From: Sycobia sp. Sy_11 | Lineage: Eukaryota; Arthropoda; Insecta; Hymenoptera; Epichrysomallidae | DNA: 64,000 nt | Direction of reading: 5' to 3' | NCBI GenBank assembly: GCA_018907035.1 | Contig: JACCIC010000273.1 | Span: 331,501 to 395,500 of the forward strand | In this document: positions 20,601 to 49,835 of the stretch, piece after piece | How the letters are laid out: every line of letters begins with the position of its first letter | Numbering within the stretch: the stretch's first letter is position 1 | Notes under the pieces: generated by a model | What the model saw: only the letters and a program-made list of their open reading frames with translations | The model's database searches: none | What the model was told of the DNA's origin: nothing | Made by a program: the position numbers and the translations under genes

Positions 20601-23600
20601 ATAAGTGTGTGTAAATAGTATTCCTATGGGATAATAGCAAAAGACTAAAAAAAGTATATGCTAGCTATTGATAACTGATTTCATGTAAAATATAAACATT
20701 ATTGGGATATAACGGTCTCCACAGCCTTGGCAGGTGATTGGCAAAAACGCATCAGTGACCTAGAAGGTAAGGTCTCCGCTCAGGTAAATGAGATACAGGC
20801 ACACATCCAGTCCATTGCCATTTTAGAAAATCAAAAATTGGATCTAATGCAAGGTAATATTTTTTTGTATAATTATAGGACTTCAACATTGCATTTTGTT
20901 TTTATTATATCTAACCATAGGAAACGATTAAGAAAAGATTCTATTATATATTTTTATGAATAAGTAATACTTTTAGTTCTTGCTCATAAATTAAGATCTG
21001 TGAATTAAGCTTGAAATAACTGTAGTGCTGATTTAGTATAATCTAATTTTGCTAAATTGAACCAATTGAAGTGAATTTGAAAATTTTAATTTTTTAAAAT
21101 TTCAGAATTGCATGCAGTTAAGCAAGAAGTTTCTAGTTTGGAAGCGGAAAATGCTGAGTCAGAAAATCTTCGCGTCACTGCCGAGATGAAGGTTGTCGAC
21201 CTTGAAGAAGAACTCGAATCTCTACACAAGCAGCGTACCGAGGTCGCCACTGAATCCGAACGTTCTGAGTACGAGCGCCAAATTGAAAATTTGACTCAGG
21301 AAAATGAGCGACTTTCTCAGAAGATTAGCAAATTTGAAGAACTTAAGAGCTCTTCTGAAGTAGGTTCTACTGAGTCCTTTGTAAAAACAGGCTCAAATGT
21401 TGATTCAACCGAATCATTCGAAGCCTTAGCTGCTGATAACGATAAATCGGATTTATTAAAAAAAATCGATTTTCTGACAAAAGAAAACGGTATACTATCC
21501 GAGAAACTTTCAAGGTTCGAGGAAAAGGGTTCATCAGATTCTGGATCAGCTGAGTCATTTGAACGTATACCAGAACAAGGTGAGAGCACGTCCAGACTTG
21601 AAAACTTATCTCGTGAAAATTACGAGCTTGTTATTAAGTTAACGAAACTTGAAGAAAAACTTGCTACTGAATCTACTGATAACCGGATACAGCTTCTGAA
21701 TGAAGAAAATGAACGTCTAATTAGTGAGATAGCACATCTGCAAGAGAGATTAGCACACATGGAAGAGGAAAGTCGTTTAAAGAGATCGTTGGACTTATCG
21801 GAGGAGATAGTATTACAAACTGAGGCCCATTCTACTGTTATTCCTGATGATCAGCGAAGTAATATCAATGCTGATGAGCTTATGATTAAGATTGAGAGTT
21901 TAACGGCACAAAACGAGGAATTGAATACTAGCTTGAAAGAATTACAGCATAATAAGCAAGAGTTGGACTTAGAAAAACAAGCAATAGAACAAGAAAAGCA
22001 AAAAATTGAACAAGATAAAAAGGAATTAGATCAAATAAAGCAGGATCTTGAACGAAAAAAACAAGAATCAAAGCAAGAGAAACAAGAGTTATTAGTAGAA
22101 CCAGTTGAAACAGATGTGAGCGTTCAGGAATCCCACGAAGTAGAGGAGGTGACAGTTACTTTAGACAATGTAAATCTTCAAACAATTTCTCAACAATTAG
22201 AGGAAATTGACAATAAATCTAGTAATACAAATATTGAAACTATTGCTTCGCTTGAAAGTGAAATTGAACGTTGCAATATTTTAATAAAGGAACAGAACAA
22301 CTTCATTGATGAAATGAAAATGAAACTTGCTGACAAGGAGGAAGAGTTAGAACACAAATCTATTCAGATAGCTAAGGAGAACGAAGTAACAGAATCCGAT
22401 ATGCGCTCATTACGTCGGGAGCTCGAAGAAAATGCCAGCGTAATTTCCGAATGGATGCTTAAATGTTCTGAAATGGAAAATAAGATGGCAATCTTGGAAC
22501 AAGATAAACAACGCATCGAAGAGGGCTTACAAGTATTACAAAATGAAAAGGAATATCTAATAGGACAATCCGAACAGAAAGAGTCCGTTGTTATATCACT
22601 ACGTGAAGAACTTGAGAGTACCATAAGAGGATTTGAGGAGAAGTTGAGGGAGCAGAGCAAAATCCTCTCTTCTGAAGAGCAACTTGTTGATGAATTTAAA
22701 AAAACTATTAAGGAAAAGGAGATTGAGATTCAAGAGAAAAGTGATCAATTGCTAAATGATACGATAAAGATTAATGAACTGCAGGATGAATTGAAAATTT
22801 TTGATATTCGTGAACAACAGCGCGATGCTACAATAACTTCATTAACTGAGGAAATTAAAGTACTTACGAGTAACATCACCGTTATTGAAGAGGATTTATT
22901 CTCGGCAAGGCATCAGATAGTCGTACTAGAAGAAAAACTTAAGAATACTAAGAGTACTGAAGAATATTATCAGATATCGCAGCAGTTTAGTGAGAAGGAG
23001 GTGCTTGTTGAAGAGCTTGAGGTCAAACTTGCACAGAAAACAACTGAGTCTAATTCGTTGAAGAGTCAAGTCGAATCGCTTGCAGCTGACAATGAACGTA
23101 TCCGATTACATTTAGAAGATGAAGAACGTAAAATTGCAGAGCTACTTGAGGCGAATGAAAGCCAAGAGGAAGCCTTAAAGAATTCGGAGAGAGCTAAGGC
23201 TGAAGTGGAGAACCGTCTCATGGATTTACAAATAACATACGACGAAAATTTGCGGCATCATAAGAACATTAGCTCAGAGCTACAGGATGCCTATAAAATG
23301 TTGGAGCAGTTGAAATTTAAACATACAGAAGACACGGATATGCTCAATCGCAGACTTATGGATGTCATAGAAGAACTTCAATCGAAGACACACCAGCTAA
23401 CAAATTTACAAAGCGAGTTCGAGGAATTCAAAATTATAGCAAGTATGTCTGTATCACCAGAGGTGAAAGCTAACTTAGAGGCTCAAATAGCAGAACTAGA
23501 ACAAAAAGTTTCAGATGCTGAAGAGAAGACTAAAGCTCAGCTTGATAAAATGAAAAAATATGCTGCTGTTGCGAAGAAGAAGGCAATACAAGTCGAAGAG

Positions 23601-26600
23601 CTTGAGACAAAACTGCATGATCTTGAAGAGCAGTTGAGTTTCGAAAAGAACGAAAAAGAAACGAAGAGCCACGAGCTTGCGGAATCAATATCTGATGCTC
23701 AAGAGAAGGATAATAGAATCACTGATCTAGAAGAAGATCTTAAACGTCTTCAGCTCGAGAAAGTCGAAGCTTTGCAGAATGTAGCAACTATTGAAGCAGA
23801 GTTGAATGAAGCTAAAGAAAAATTGACTGTGATAAATAAAGAGCTTTTATCATTAAGTAATGCGAAAGATGACGCACGGGAGCTAGGTGTACGAATGCAT
23901 GTTATGGAAACCGAGTATGTTGAACAACTCGCTCAAATAAATTCGTTGAAAGCTGAGAATGGCTTCCTATTATCTAAACAAACTCAAATCAATGAGCGAT
24001 TGGAAAATGTAGAGAAGGAGTCGGAAGAACGTCGGGCACAGTTGGAGAAACTAGAGAAGGAACGAGAAATCGCTGAGACAGAAAAAAGTGAAAAATCACA
24101 AGAAACTTGCGGTCAGTGCGTTACGCGTGTCCAAGCTCTTGAAGCTAAATTACAGGAGCGCGATGCTGAGATTGAAAATCTTGACAATGAACTACATAAT
24201 TCTATTGGAAATCTTGTGCAGATGCAAGAAAATTTGCGTTTGAGTACCATTCCAGCTCCAGCACAAGACACATTGCTACAAGATGCCTACCATGAGCTAA
24301 CCATACAGTACAATACATTAACTACTGCAAATGAAGATATGAAAGCTAGGTATGAATCAGTATTAAGAGATAACGAGGAGTTGAGAGGGCGATTAGATAG
24401 TCTTCAAGAATTAAATATTACACTACAACACAGAACCTATGAACTTGAAGAGGACTTAACGAGAGCCAGAGAAAGTATTACATCCCTTGAAATCTTAAGT
24501 TCAAACTATGATAAACACATAAAAACGTTAGAGAAAGACAAATTGGAATTGGAACATATTCGAGAAAAGGACATGGCGACTGGAAGTCGAGAAAGAGATG
24601 AACGGGAAATTTCGGGTGATGGATGGGACTTTGAAGATAAATCAGAAATTATTGATGCCTTAAATCAGAATTTAGAGCAAGTTCCTGTAAATGAAACAAT
24701 GGAGAGACAAAAGAGAGAAGCACCAAACGAAGAATTATCATTACCGTTATTTGATGGTTCAGTGTTTAGTACGCCTCGGGCAGAGTTTGTAAAGGTCGAA
24801 CAGGATCAAGAGATCAGTAAACTTAGAGATGAAGTTGCTGTACTTAACAAACAATTGGAAGATGAAAGAGATACAGCGCAGCACGTACAAACGAGATTAT
24901 ACAGTGAACTCGAAGAAGCGAAAGGAATTTTAGAATCTGTAACGCAGGAATTAAATGCTCTTAAAGAAAATCGACAGGAATTAGAAACGATTATTGCAAG
25001 CAAAAATATTGAAATGAAGGCACTCAATATTGATGCAAGCTCGACTAATGATGCTCTTGTTTCTGTAAGAACAGAATTTGAACAATTGACAAATTCCTTG
25101 AAGGAAAAGGATGCATTGATTGAAAGTATCGAGAATGAAAAGTCAAATTACTTTATTCAACTACAGGAGCTCTCCTTGGAGAAGCAGAACATTCAAGTAG
25201 CCATAAAAGAGCTATTTTCTAATCTCTCAATCGTCGATGATGTTTTATCTAATGTAGAAAAAATTGAAAAACTTAAGATAAAAATTAGTGATGTTTTACA
25301 GGAACTGAAAGACCTTAAACTTGAGAATCAAAAAATTCTATCAAATAAAGAAGTATTGAAGAATGAGGCTGCTCAAGAATTTAGCGAAGAATTTACAAGA
25401 CTACAAGGACAGCTTTACACAATTGCACAAGAGAGAGACCAACTTATAGAGGAGCTTAAAGCTCTACGTAATATTCAACAGCAAGAACAATTAGTTGAAA
25501 CAGTGACTACTGCTCCTCTTAAGGTAAACGATCCTACTTCAGTATCTATGTGGGAAGATGATGAGGATCCGTGGGGTTTCAACGATAAGGTAAGCTCACA
25601 AGTAGTTGACGAACCATATGTCAACATTCCTGTCATTCCTAGCAATGAAATCCAATTAAAGTTACGAGTTGATGAACTAGAGCAACAACTGCAGGAGTTG
25701 ACTGAGCAAAATACTAAATTGGTTGAGGACGGTAAGCTCGCGCAAGTAAAAACGATTAAGTATGTGAAAAAACTAAAAGAATACAAGATACAGTTCGATA
25801 ATTTACAGCGCGAACTAAAGTCTCAGAAGTCTATCGGAGGTTTTGGTGATCTTGATTCAACCATTGAAAATGAATTGAAGGCTCAGATCGAGAACTTAGA
25901 AAAGACTTTGATTAACCTAAAAGAGGAAAATAAGAAAGTAGTTATGGAAAAAGATAGTTTAATTAAAAGGATTGATGTACTCACAGCAGCAACTGAGAGA
26001 TTTACTGAGGCGAAGGAAAAACAAGATACTGAAATGCATATTTGGCAAAAAAGGTATAGAGATCTTGAAATCAAACTGCAACAGTTAGACTTTGGTCCCG
26101 AAACGAGTGAAGCGTCGTCTTCTACACCTCAAGAGACCGTAGAAAATCCCAAGTATCAAGAAGAGCTTAAAGAACTTAAAGATAACGTAGAAGCTCTTGC
26201 TGCTGAAAATGAAGAGTTGCAACAGCTGTTGGATCAAAATCGTATTAATAGACAGGCATCCATTGAAGAAACTCTTAATCAAGTACAAGATTTACAGTCG
26301 AAAAATGCAGACTTAATCACAAATAATGAGATGCTTAAGCTCGATTATGAAAATTTGAAAACACAGTACGAGCAATGTCTAATTGATGTCAACAATCAAG
26401 CTCAAGAAAAAGAGAAAGCTGTTTCTGAATTAAATGAATGGTTGTTCGAAGTTTTACAAGAAAATTCTGTGGTTAAGAATAGAATCTTGGAACTTGAAGG
26501 TAATTTAGAGAGTCTAAATAAATCGAGAGCTTCATATGATTCATTAACAGAACTCGTGTCTTTGCATAAGCAAGAAGTTTCCGACTTAACCGCACAGCTG

Positions 26601-29600
26601 CAACGATACGAAGCTGAGAAAATTCAATTTGAGGAAACGAAACAAATATCTATTCAACAGCTAACTGACGAACTGACCGAGAAACAAATTCATCTGGACC
26701 AATTAAAGAATTTGATACAAACAAAAGACGATGAACTAAACAGGCAAAGCTCAGAAATCGAAGAGTTACGAAGCTTATCTAAATCTATCGAAGAGTTCAA
26801 ATTATCCATAGAACATTACCAGAATGAAGTACAGAAAAAGGACGATGAAATTCAGGCATTACGTGAAAGTTTACATAGCCGGCAGTCGTCATTAGCTGAA
26901 TATGAACAACAATTAACATCTCAGCAGTCGCAATTTGAACAATTAACCACGGAAATGCAGCACTGCACATCTGAAGTAAAAAGTCAGCAACAACTTACAG
27001 AGAAGTTAGCAGAAATGGAGAGGCATAATACTGAGTTGCAATTATTTATCTCTGAAAAAGACAGCAGTCTTGTACGAAGTAACGAAGAGATCCAGAAGCT
27101 AGAACAAGAACTTCATAGTAAACAATTAGAACTAGAGGACATAAAGAGTAAACTTGAAGCATTAGTTCAAGAACGAAGTACCGTTAATATTCAGAAAGTG
27201 TTTGATACTACACAAGAGGCAACGAAGTTCGCCGATGATAATATTCCTGTGTTCACATTTGGCAACGACGAAAACGATAAGCAATTAAACATTCTTAAGG
27301 CGGAATTAAAAGCTAAAAACGAGGAAATTGAACATTTGCGTTATACCGTTGATGACAGCTCAACAACACACATGATTCAAGATTTACAAGACAACGTGAA
27401 TTTGCTTTACAATGAAAAATCTGATCTTGAGAGTGAACTGATTGCTAGAAATCAGGAAATCGGTGCTCTGAAGGTTTGTGTTAAAGTTTCTTTACTTTTT
27501 ATTTTACAATATAGTTAAAAAACCTCATTTCATTTTTTTAAATATACTGTACGAAAATTATAAATACAGTATTGCATTATTTTGTAATCATGATTTATAA
27601 AACATTTATTGCTTCAAAATTTATATTATGTTTTTGCATGTGTAATAAATTATCTCATCATCGATAATTATTTATTATTTTTAGTCGCAAATACTTGAAC
27701 TCCAGGCACAGCAGGGACAACCTGTCAAGAGGTCACTCGAAGAACAGGACGAATTATTGAAACTGCAAAATGAATTGCATATTCGCGACCAACAGATGAG
27801 TGACCTTCAGTTCGTAATCGCTGAAAAAGAATCTCAGTTAAGAGCAGCGCAGGAACGTTCTAATTTCGATTCACAACAACAAGATTTGATAGAGAAGTTG
27901 AAAACAGAATTGTACGAGAAGCAACAGGAGCTTGAAGGACTTAAATTTACCGTTTCTGAACTGCAATCTGAAGTGGCAACACTTCGAGGACTAGAGAGAC
28001 TAGCTGCTGAAGATAGGGCCATAATACAGAGGCTGACTTCCGAAAAAGAAGAAGTCAGAATTCGAGCTGAGGAAGATGTGCAGCAGCTTCTTCGGGTAAA
28101 ATTTTTCTTCCTATTTTGATTTAGATCAGCACAAGTTCAGAAATTTTTGTATTTAATATAGAATAAATACATGTAGAACTATATTATATACAAGTAATTT
28201 ACGTATCAATTAACTGTTCTAAAAGTTTATGAAAATAGAATTTTTTTTAAATAGTACGATATGGAATACACAAAACCGATTATTAATAAAATATATAGCT
28301 TAACAACATTTTTCCGATACGAAATGAATTTATACTTTGTCAACATTTGAATAATTTTGTTTTTTTTTTGTTATTTACATTATTACACATTTATGGTATT
28401 CTATCAATATTATTAAAAAAAAATAAGAAAATGAATTGCTTATGTTTAATTTAATATAAACAGAAATATTTAAATTTACAATTAATTAACTGAAAAATAA
28501 CACTTGGTTAGTTTGCCAAAGTAGATTGTCTTAAATAACAGCTTTTTCTACTGTTAAGCCGTTTTCAACAAGGTATAAATAGCAAGTAAAACACATAAGT
28601 TTTTGTTTATTTTAGATTCAAACAAATATGAAAGTGAAGAAAATTTGTTGATTACATAGTTTACATATATAACTTATATAATTTATTTAACTAGACTATA
28701 TTAATTTTCATATACCTTTAATTTTATAATTCAAAATAGGGAATAATCTTTCAACAAAATTTATTGATATCAGTATTTGTTTTGATATCGACATTGTTTT
28801 ATTTTTAGGAAAAAGAAAGAGAAATAGATCACTTAAAACAACAATTACCAACAGAAAATCAAGCATTAATGCAAACTTTAAATTTAAAAGAACACGATAT
28901 AGAGAAACTTAATTTACAAGTTGAGGAATTAGTATTGGAAAGAGAAAGGCTGTTTGAACAGAGTATAGAGCAGTCCAGACGAATGGAAACTGAGCTATCC
29001 GAGCGAGACAGAAGGCTTGCTGAGTTAAGCATAACTAAAGATACAGAAAGTCATAATTTGCGAATGCAGTTGGGCGAGAAAACGGTGCGATTAGAGGAGC
29101 TGATTGCGCTGAGCGAGGAGGAAGAAAAACAATTGGCTGATATGAGGAAATTGCTGGAAGTAAAGGAACAGCAAATTAATGGTCTGACGCAACAACTTGA
29201 GGAGAAGGCCAAAGAATACGAAATAATGCAACATGCTCTACGTCAACACATTAAAAAAACCGAACAGTTAACCGAATCTCAACACCAGCAGGTACATTCA
29301 TTTAATAAATTATATAATACTAATGTAATATATGTATATGAAAACTTTTATTAATTGAATTTCTTTAGAAATATAAAATTATATTAATTTTCTTTAGTTG
29401 AATAAAAGAAACAAGACAATAATATATTCAAGTTTTCATTAATTAATTTTATTTTTAATCCAAATTTTCACTACATCTATAATTGATATACTTAATCATC
29501 AATATCTATTTTAATACATCTCAAATACATATAAAATTAAAAAAGCAGATTGCCACTTAATTAATGTTAAAATATGGTAGGTGCTGGATTCAAGCGATGC

Positions 29601-31317
29601 ATCGGACGAAGTTTCCACGTCAAACAAACTAGATTTAGCGCTTAATATGTTGCATCATAGAGATGTACGATGTGAAGAACTGACCCATGAATTGATGCAG
29701 CTACTCGAAGAAAGAGACACTCTTCAATTAAGGTTATCAAATGCGATAGCCATCAATGAGGAATTGCGAAAACTAAGTTCGGTTAGCTCGAGTCATAAGA
29801 AGGATTCTTTGATGGTGCAAGGCGAAGATGAACCTCACATCGAAGATCCTTCGTCTTCGAAATCCGAAGGCCCAGTCGAGATAGCTAAGGAGGCCATCAA
29901 CTTGCCCATTAGCGAGGACAAGAAGGCTCTTGCTCTAAAGTACGTATAACAAAATAATTTATACTAATTTTAATTACATAATATTACTTAAATTATATTT
30001 GATACTGTCTACATTGATAAGAATTTTAACTTAATGTTTCAAATATTAAACACCGGGATGGAAAATTTCAAATGCAAAAATATATTTGTATTTGTGGCGA
30101 CTAATAAAAACATGAAATAGCTAAGTTTTTTAAGCTATCTTTTCCTCTTTGCATTTTTTCCTTAGTTAAAGCGATTCCAAACATAAATTTTAAACGTTCG
30201 AATAAATCTGCCTCGTTTGAAAATCTATTTTTTTTACATAGCAGCTCTGCAGCTTGTATTAATTAAATATTTTTTGCTTCGGCTTGGATTTTTTGGAAGC
30301 TTGAAACCTTTCGCTTTTCCCATAACATTGCTCGCAGTAGATCCTGTGTATAAAAGCTAGAATTTTTTGAATTCCATATCTAGACTGTCGCAGCTAAGAG
30401 ACGTCGATCAGGCGAGAGATTTACGATTGCGGGACGATCGAGAGATGAGGCACATGGAACAAATGTCACTGCTCATGCACGGAGACATGTTGAGTTCTTT
30501 ACCGCCTGAAGCAGCGGCCAGGCTTGTTAATGCCAACTACACTTTATGTACGTATTTTATGGGATTAAAAGGCGGGCAAAAATATTTAAAGCAGCAATTG
30601 GGGCTGTACTTATTTTGATTTTTGATTGAATTTTAATTAAAGATACTACTTATTTTCTGATCTGATTTTCTGTACACTCAATTAATATCATCATTTCCTT
30701 ATCGAAATGAGGAGATTGAATATATAATTAAGCGTAATAATCATCCAATACTAATTAAGTATAGTTAAAAAAGTAACACTCAAGTTTCAATAAAAAATAA
30801 TAAATATTAAAGGTATGGAATAACCAATTATTTTTGAAGTAGAATTTTTTAAACTATATAGTTTTTGAGACGCTTGTGTTTTTTTTTATTTAGAAATAAT
30901 AGCTTTCATAATTGATTTCGTACTGTTTCCTGTAAGCAGCGTAATTTGCTAGATTTTTAAATAAATATAATTTCAGCAAGTTCATCATTATCATTTTACT
31001 ATAATATTAAATTGAAATTTTGTTTATAGCGCGGGACGTTCAGAGTCAATCGAGCGTTCTGATGAATTGGCTGTGGGGGAAGAGGTAAGCATATGAATTA
31101 TTCGTTATTTTTATTCTTTTAACTCTGGATAGCTCAAATTCTTACAATTTTATGATTTAAATAGAATTATCTAAAAAATTAGGGATGTGATTAGGAAAAA
31201 TAATTTTGGAAAAAATTTTTTTCTAATTATAAACAATAATTTTTCAATAAAATTTTTAATATTATTAATTGAATTCAATCTCTAATTTACAGCACACCAA
31301 AGGTGGTTCACATGTGA
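17693..31317 (+). CDS. lva: Giant coiled-coil golgin, lava lamp/giantin-like (13 coding exons)
   Basis: Coding exons: 17693-17860, 17934-18284, 18383-18738, 18810-19572, 19631-19739, 20725-20853, 21106-27473, 27685-28095, 28809-29291, 29581-29939, 30384-30547, 31030-31084 and 31293-31317. Introns are GT/AG, phases agree throughout, and the total is 9741 nt (3246 aa plus stop). The start ATG follows a splice acceptor at 17686, so the 5' UTR begins in an upstream exon; the protein starts MWGSSEEPPG. After a short acidic head, nearly all of it is heptad-rich Glu/Lys/Leu/Gln coiled coil without catalytic motifs. The N-terminal part (QLESVKDIMLRNKESIKKKE, then KLSKFKTRAK) resembles the giantin N-terminus. 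The C-terminus is compact (SVLMNWLWGK, ending KVVHM), with no GRIP domain and no membrane anchor. Drosophila Lava lamp is a Golgi coiled-coil protein needed in cellularisation. The gene model is firm; the family name is inferred from layout and may be another golgin. Confidence 0.82.
18383..19572 (+). repeat. lva: Duplicated coiled-coil module within the golgin (exons 3 and 4)
   Basis: Two consecutive exons encode a near-copy of the same segment of about 45 residues. Exon 3 has TLDTLEDTKDEMRSMQENFI followed by LVETSLRSKNENLLKQLEE. Exon 4 has TMDTLVDTKDAMKSMQENFI followed by LIETSLKEKNEYLLKQLEE. The identity is far above what generic coiled coil gives, so an internal duplication, perhaps of an exon, is likely. 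Confidence 0.85.
19740..20724. other. Golgin intron 5
   Basis: AT-rich intron of 985 bp between the 109-bp and 129-bp exons. No element or extra exon was recognised. The flanking small exons encode the short stretch DELKALAGDWQKRISDLEGK across the junction. Confidence 0.7.
21106..27473 (+). CDS. lva: Golgin giant exon (6368 bp)
   Basis: A single uninterrupted exon encodes about two thirds of the protein (residues 626-2748). The acceptor is TTTCAG before 21106; the donor is AAG followed by GTTTGT after 27473. It carries long heptad arrays, a CXXC (ETCGQCV near 24106-24126), and two breaks in the coiled coil rich in acidic and aromatic residues: GDGWDFED (residues 1796-1803) and SMWEDDEDPWGFND (residues 2106-2119). 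Confidence 0.9.
28096..28808. other. Golgin intron 8
   Basis: AT-rich intron of 713 bp (donor GGGTAAAA, acceptor ATTTTTAG). Nothing else was recognised. Confidence 0.7.
29940..31029. other. Golgin introns 10 and 11 with the 164-bp exon between
   Basis: The donor at 29940 is GTACGT, four bases upstream of another possible GT. Only this one gives the phase needed to join the exon at 30384-30547, which encodes LSQLRDVDQARDLRLRDD and ends LVNANYTL. The following intron runs 30548-31029. Both introns are AT-rich with nothing else recognised. Confidence 0.7.
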
Positions 31318-32185
31318 TTGAGGAAGCGGGGGAACAGGTGAAGCAGTAATAAAACCAACTTCTTCGCTTATTTTCAATTAACATTCCGCGTGGAGTGGAG
31401 TCCAAGGCCAAAGATCATCTCTCGCCAAGAGCGCGTATAGGCTGCAACACGAGACTTTGTCGTGCGCGATCGATTTTCTGTAAGCTTTCAGGGACTTTAA
31501 ATATATCTACGGAAGTCAAAGTAATACTTAAAGGGCTTCTCTCCAATGTAGAGTCGTTCTTCCAGACTGAAGGCGATGAGAATTAAAAAGACGTGCCCTA
31601 TTATTGTGTGCAATATTGCTGCGCCTTCCAGACCGTCAAGTGTAATATAAAATTTAAGGAAGAGAGAATGTTAATATAAGCGCGATTCTGTATTATATAG
31701 ACCGTTACAGGTTATAATTATAAAATGTATGTATCTATGCGAGTTCTTTGAAACAAAAAAAAAAAAAAAATGAAATACAAGAAAATGAACGAGAGACGGA
31801 AAATTGTATATTCTTTTATTAGTAAATAATGCGAACAGAATTGAAGGCAAAAAGTTAGAAAAGAAAAACAAATGACAGGGCGAATCCCTCGAGCTACTGC
31901 GCTTTTTTGAAGTTTCAGTTTTTTGTACGTATTTGTACAGTCTAGCCAGCGTTAGAAAATTACGTCAGTAAAAGTGTATTTGCTCAGGGGATGCGATGTA
32001 AAGAGATCATTGTGCTTACTTGTATAATGTATAATTATTGGTATAATATACACGCAAACGAAAGATAAATTTTGTTAGAATTATTAATATAACGCATGCA
32101 TTGTACGGTCTACAGGATGTCAAACGTCGAACCTGTCTGAATTTTGTACAGATGAATTAAAAAAAAAAAGAGTTTGCTTATTTAA

Positions 32186-32191
32186 AATAAA
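32186..32191 (+). terminator. Candidate poly(A) signal for the golgin gene
   Basis: AATAAA hexamer in the plus-strand 3' region, followed by AT-rich sequence. It was chosen for position only; other signals may be used. Confidence 0.4.
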
Positions 32192-32745
32192 GAGCCTTTT
32201 CAGGCATTTATTAAATATACATGTGGTTTTACATTTTTTTCCTGATTTTAGTCAATGTTACAAAATATAATTTTTACACCCGTAAAAATATATCTTCATT
32301 CACTGACACTTTTTGATAACATATAAATCTGCATGTCAAAGCATTATAGTATAAAATATTTTTCACTCTCACTGACAATATATTGAAATTTATACTGTCG
32401 GGAATGAATATCAAGCAGTCATCTTCAAGATTATCTTAGTGAAATATTGCAAGGTCTGAGTTTCCTAGCACTTCTAGATTAACTTACGAATGCATTTTAG
32501 AATATTTAATCTTATGTTGTTTAAATGATGTGAAACTAATATTTTTCATATTAATTATTTAATTAAAAATGATATGGAATTTCAAGCTAGTTTTAAATTT
32601 TTTTGGATAAAATAAAACAACAATAATTCTATTATTTCGTTTCTGCTTACAAATCTAAAAGGAAGACTTAACAATCTAATTTACATTGTCATACAATCTA
32701 AAACATGCATACCATTCGCTGTAATCTTATACCTTAAATTTACAA

Positions 32746-32751
32746 TTTATT
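32746..32751 (-). terminator. Candidate poly(A) signal for the sulfatase gene
   Basis: TTTATT on plus reads AATAAA on minus, about 200 bp downstream of the sulfatase stop codon at 32950-32948. It was chosen for position only. Confidence 0.4.
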
Positions 32752-32947
32752 TTTACACATAAACTGGTGAAGTCATGTAATACTTTCAAATAGCCTATCT
32801 AAAATAAGAATACATTATCACTTAATGCACTCAATCTTTCTTTGAAAGATTTTTGGACAGTTCCTTATGTCTCCACGTAATTTTGATAATATACGTAGAG
32901 TTTGCCCTTTTGTTCATCTTATTGTTGGCTTTAATTTTAAGTAGTTG

Positions 32948-48990
<16,043 letters not shown>

Positions 48991-49737
48991 TCTGACGATC
49001 TCGATGCTCTTCCGGTCGCTCGCTCGGTGTACGGGGGATGGCCTGCGAAATCATTAAACGCCCTGTCAGTACGCGAATCACATAATGAGCTTTTGTTGTT
49101 TTTCTTCTTCTACTTCTGAATCTTTGGCAAATCATTCGACGTTATTGTTTTAACAGTTGGTTAGAACTGTTTACAATCATTGCTTATAAAGTAGGCAAGT
49201 AAACGAGTTGCCCTGGGTGGCGAATTTGATCCAGATTGAGAGTCGTAGCCGCGATTGGCTCGACTATGATCGCGGTAAAGTTTTAGGATCTAATCCCGTC
49301 CCAATTGCAACGATTGTTCTTTTTTGTTTTACAATAATGATTGACTTGGATTCACATTAAACGATTTAAATTTTTTTAACGAACATTTCCATTTCGTGGT
49401 TTGCGACAATCAAGAATATTTCACGCACGTGAATTCAGCTGAAAAATCAGTCGACAATAATTGAAAAGCTACACGACAGCGTGGGCAGCGTTTGTTAGAT
49501 CTCATTTCCTTAAAATGTTATTTTAACGTAGATTCAGTGCTAAAAGACAACAGCGGATTATAAATAATTGAGCAGTACCAATTTTGAATAAGAATGTACC
49601 ATCATTTGGGGACAGAAGGCGCGTCAGGTTCTAAAATTGTTCAGAGCTCATTTTGGTGTTAGAAAGTTGTCTCATTCAATTTATTGACCGAATCCGTCAC
49701 CCCAAAATTTATTCCCAGATTTTCGCCACTATGAATC

Positions 49738-49835
49738 GAGGACCTATACGTTCACTCTGTAAAATCCTTGGACACTTGTTAACCTATCATTTTGAAATTA
49801 TTTTGGTAAAGCTAAATGATTCGTAAATTTCCATA
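49738..49835 (-). repeat. Dispersed ~95-bp repeat, copy B
   Basis: This is the inverted partner of 39432-39525. Read on minus it also begins TATGGAAATTTA directly after a microsatellite, here a short TA tract (49834-49846), and ends at CCTC. Confidence 0.85.

Larger units (their letters stand above)
31318..32947. other. Convergent 3' UTR region of the golgin and the sulfatase
   Basis: The two genes converge here. A plus-strand AATAAA at 32186-32191, about 870 bp after the golgin stop, is a good candidate poly(A) signal. On the minus strand, AATAAA at 32751-32746 lies about 200 bp after the sulfatase stop. If both are used, the transcripts end about 550 bp apart without overlap. No further exon was recognised. 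Confidence 0.5.
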
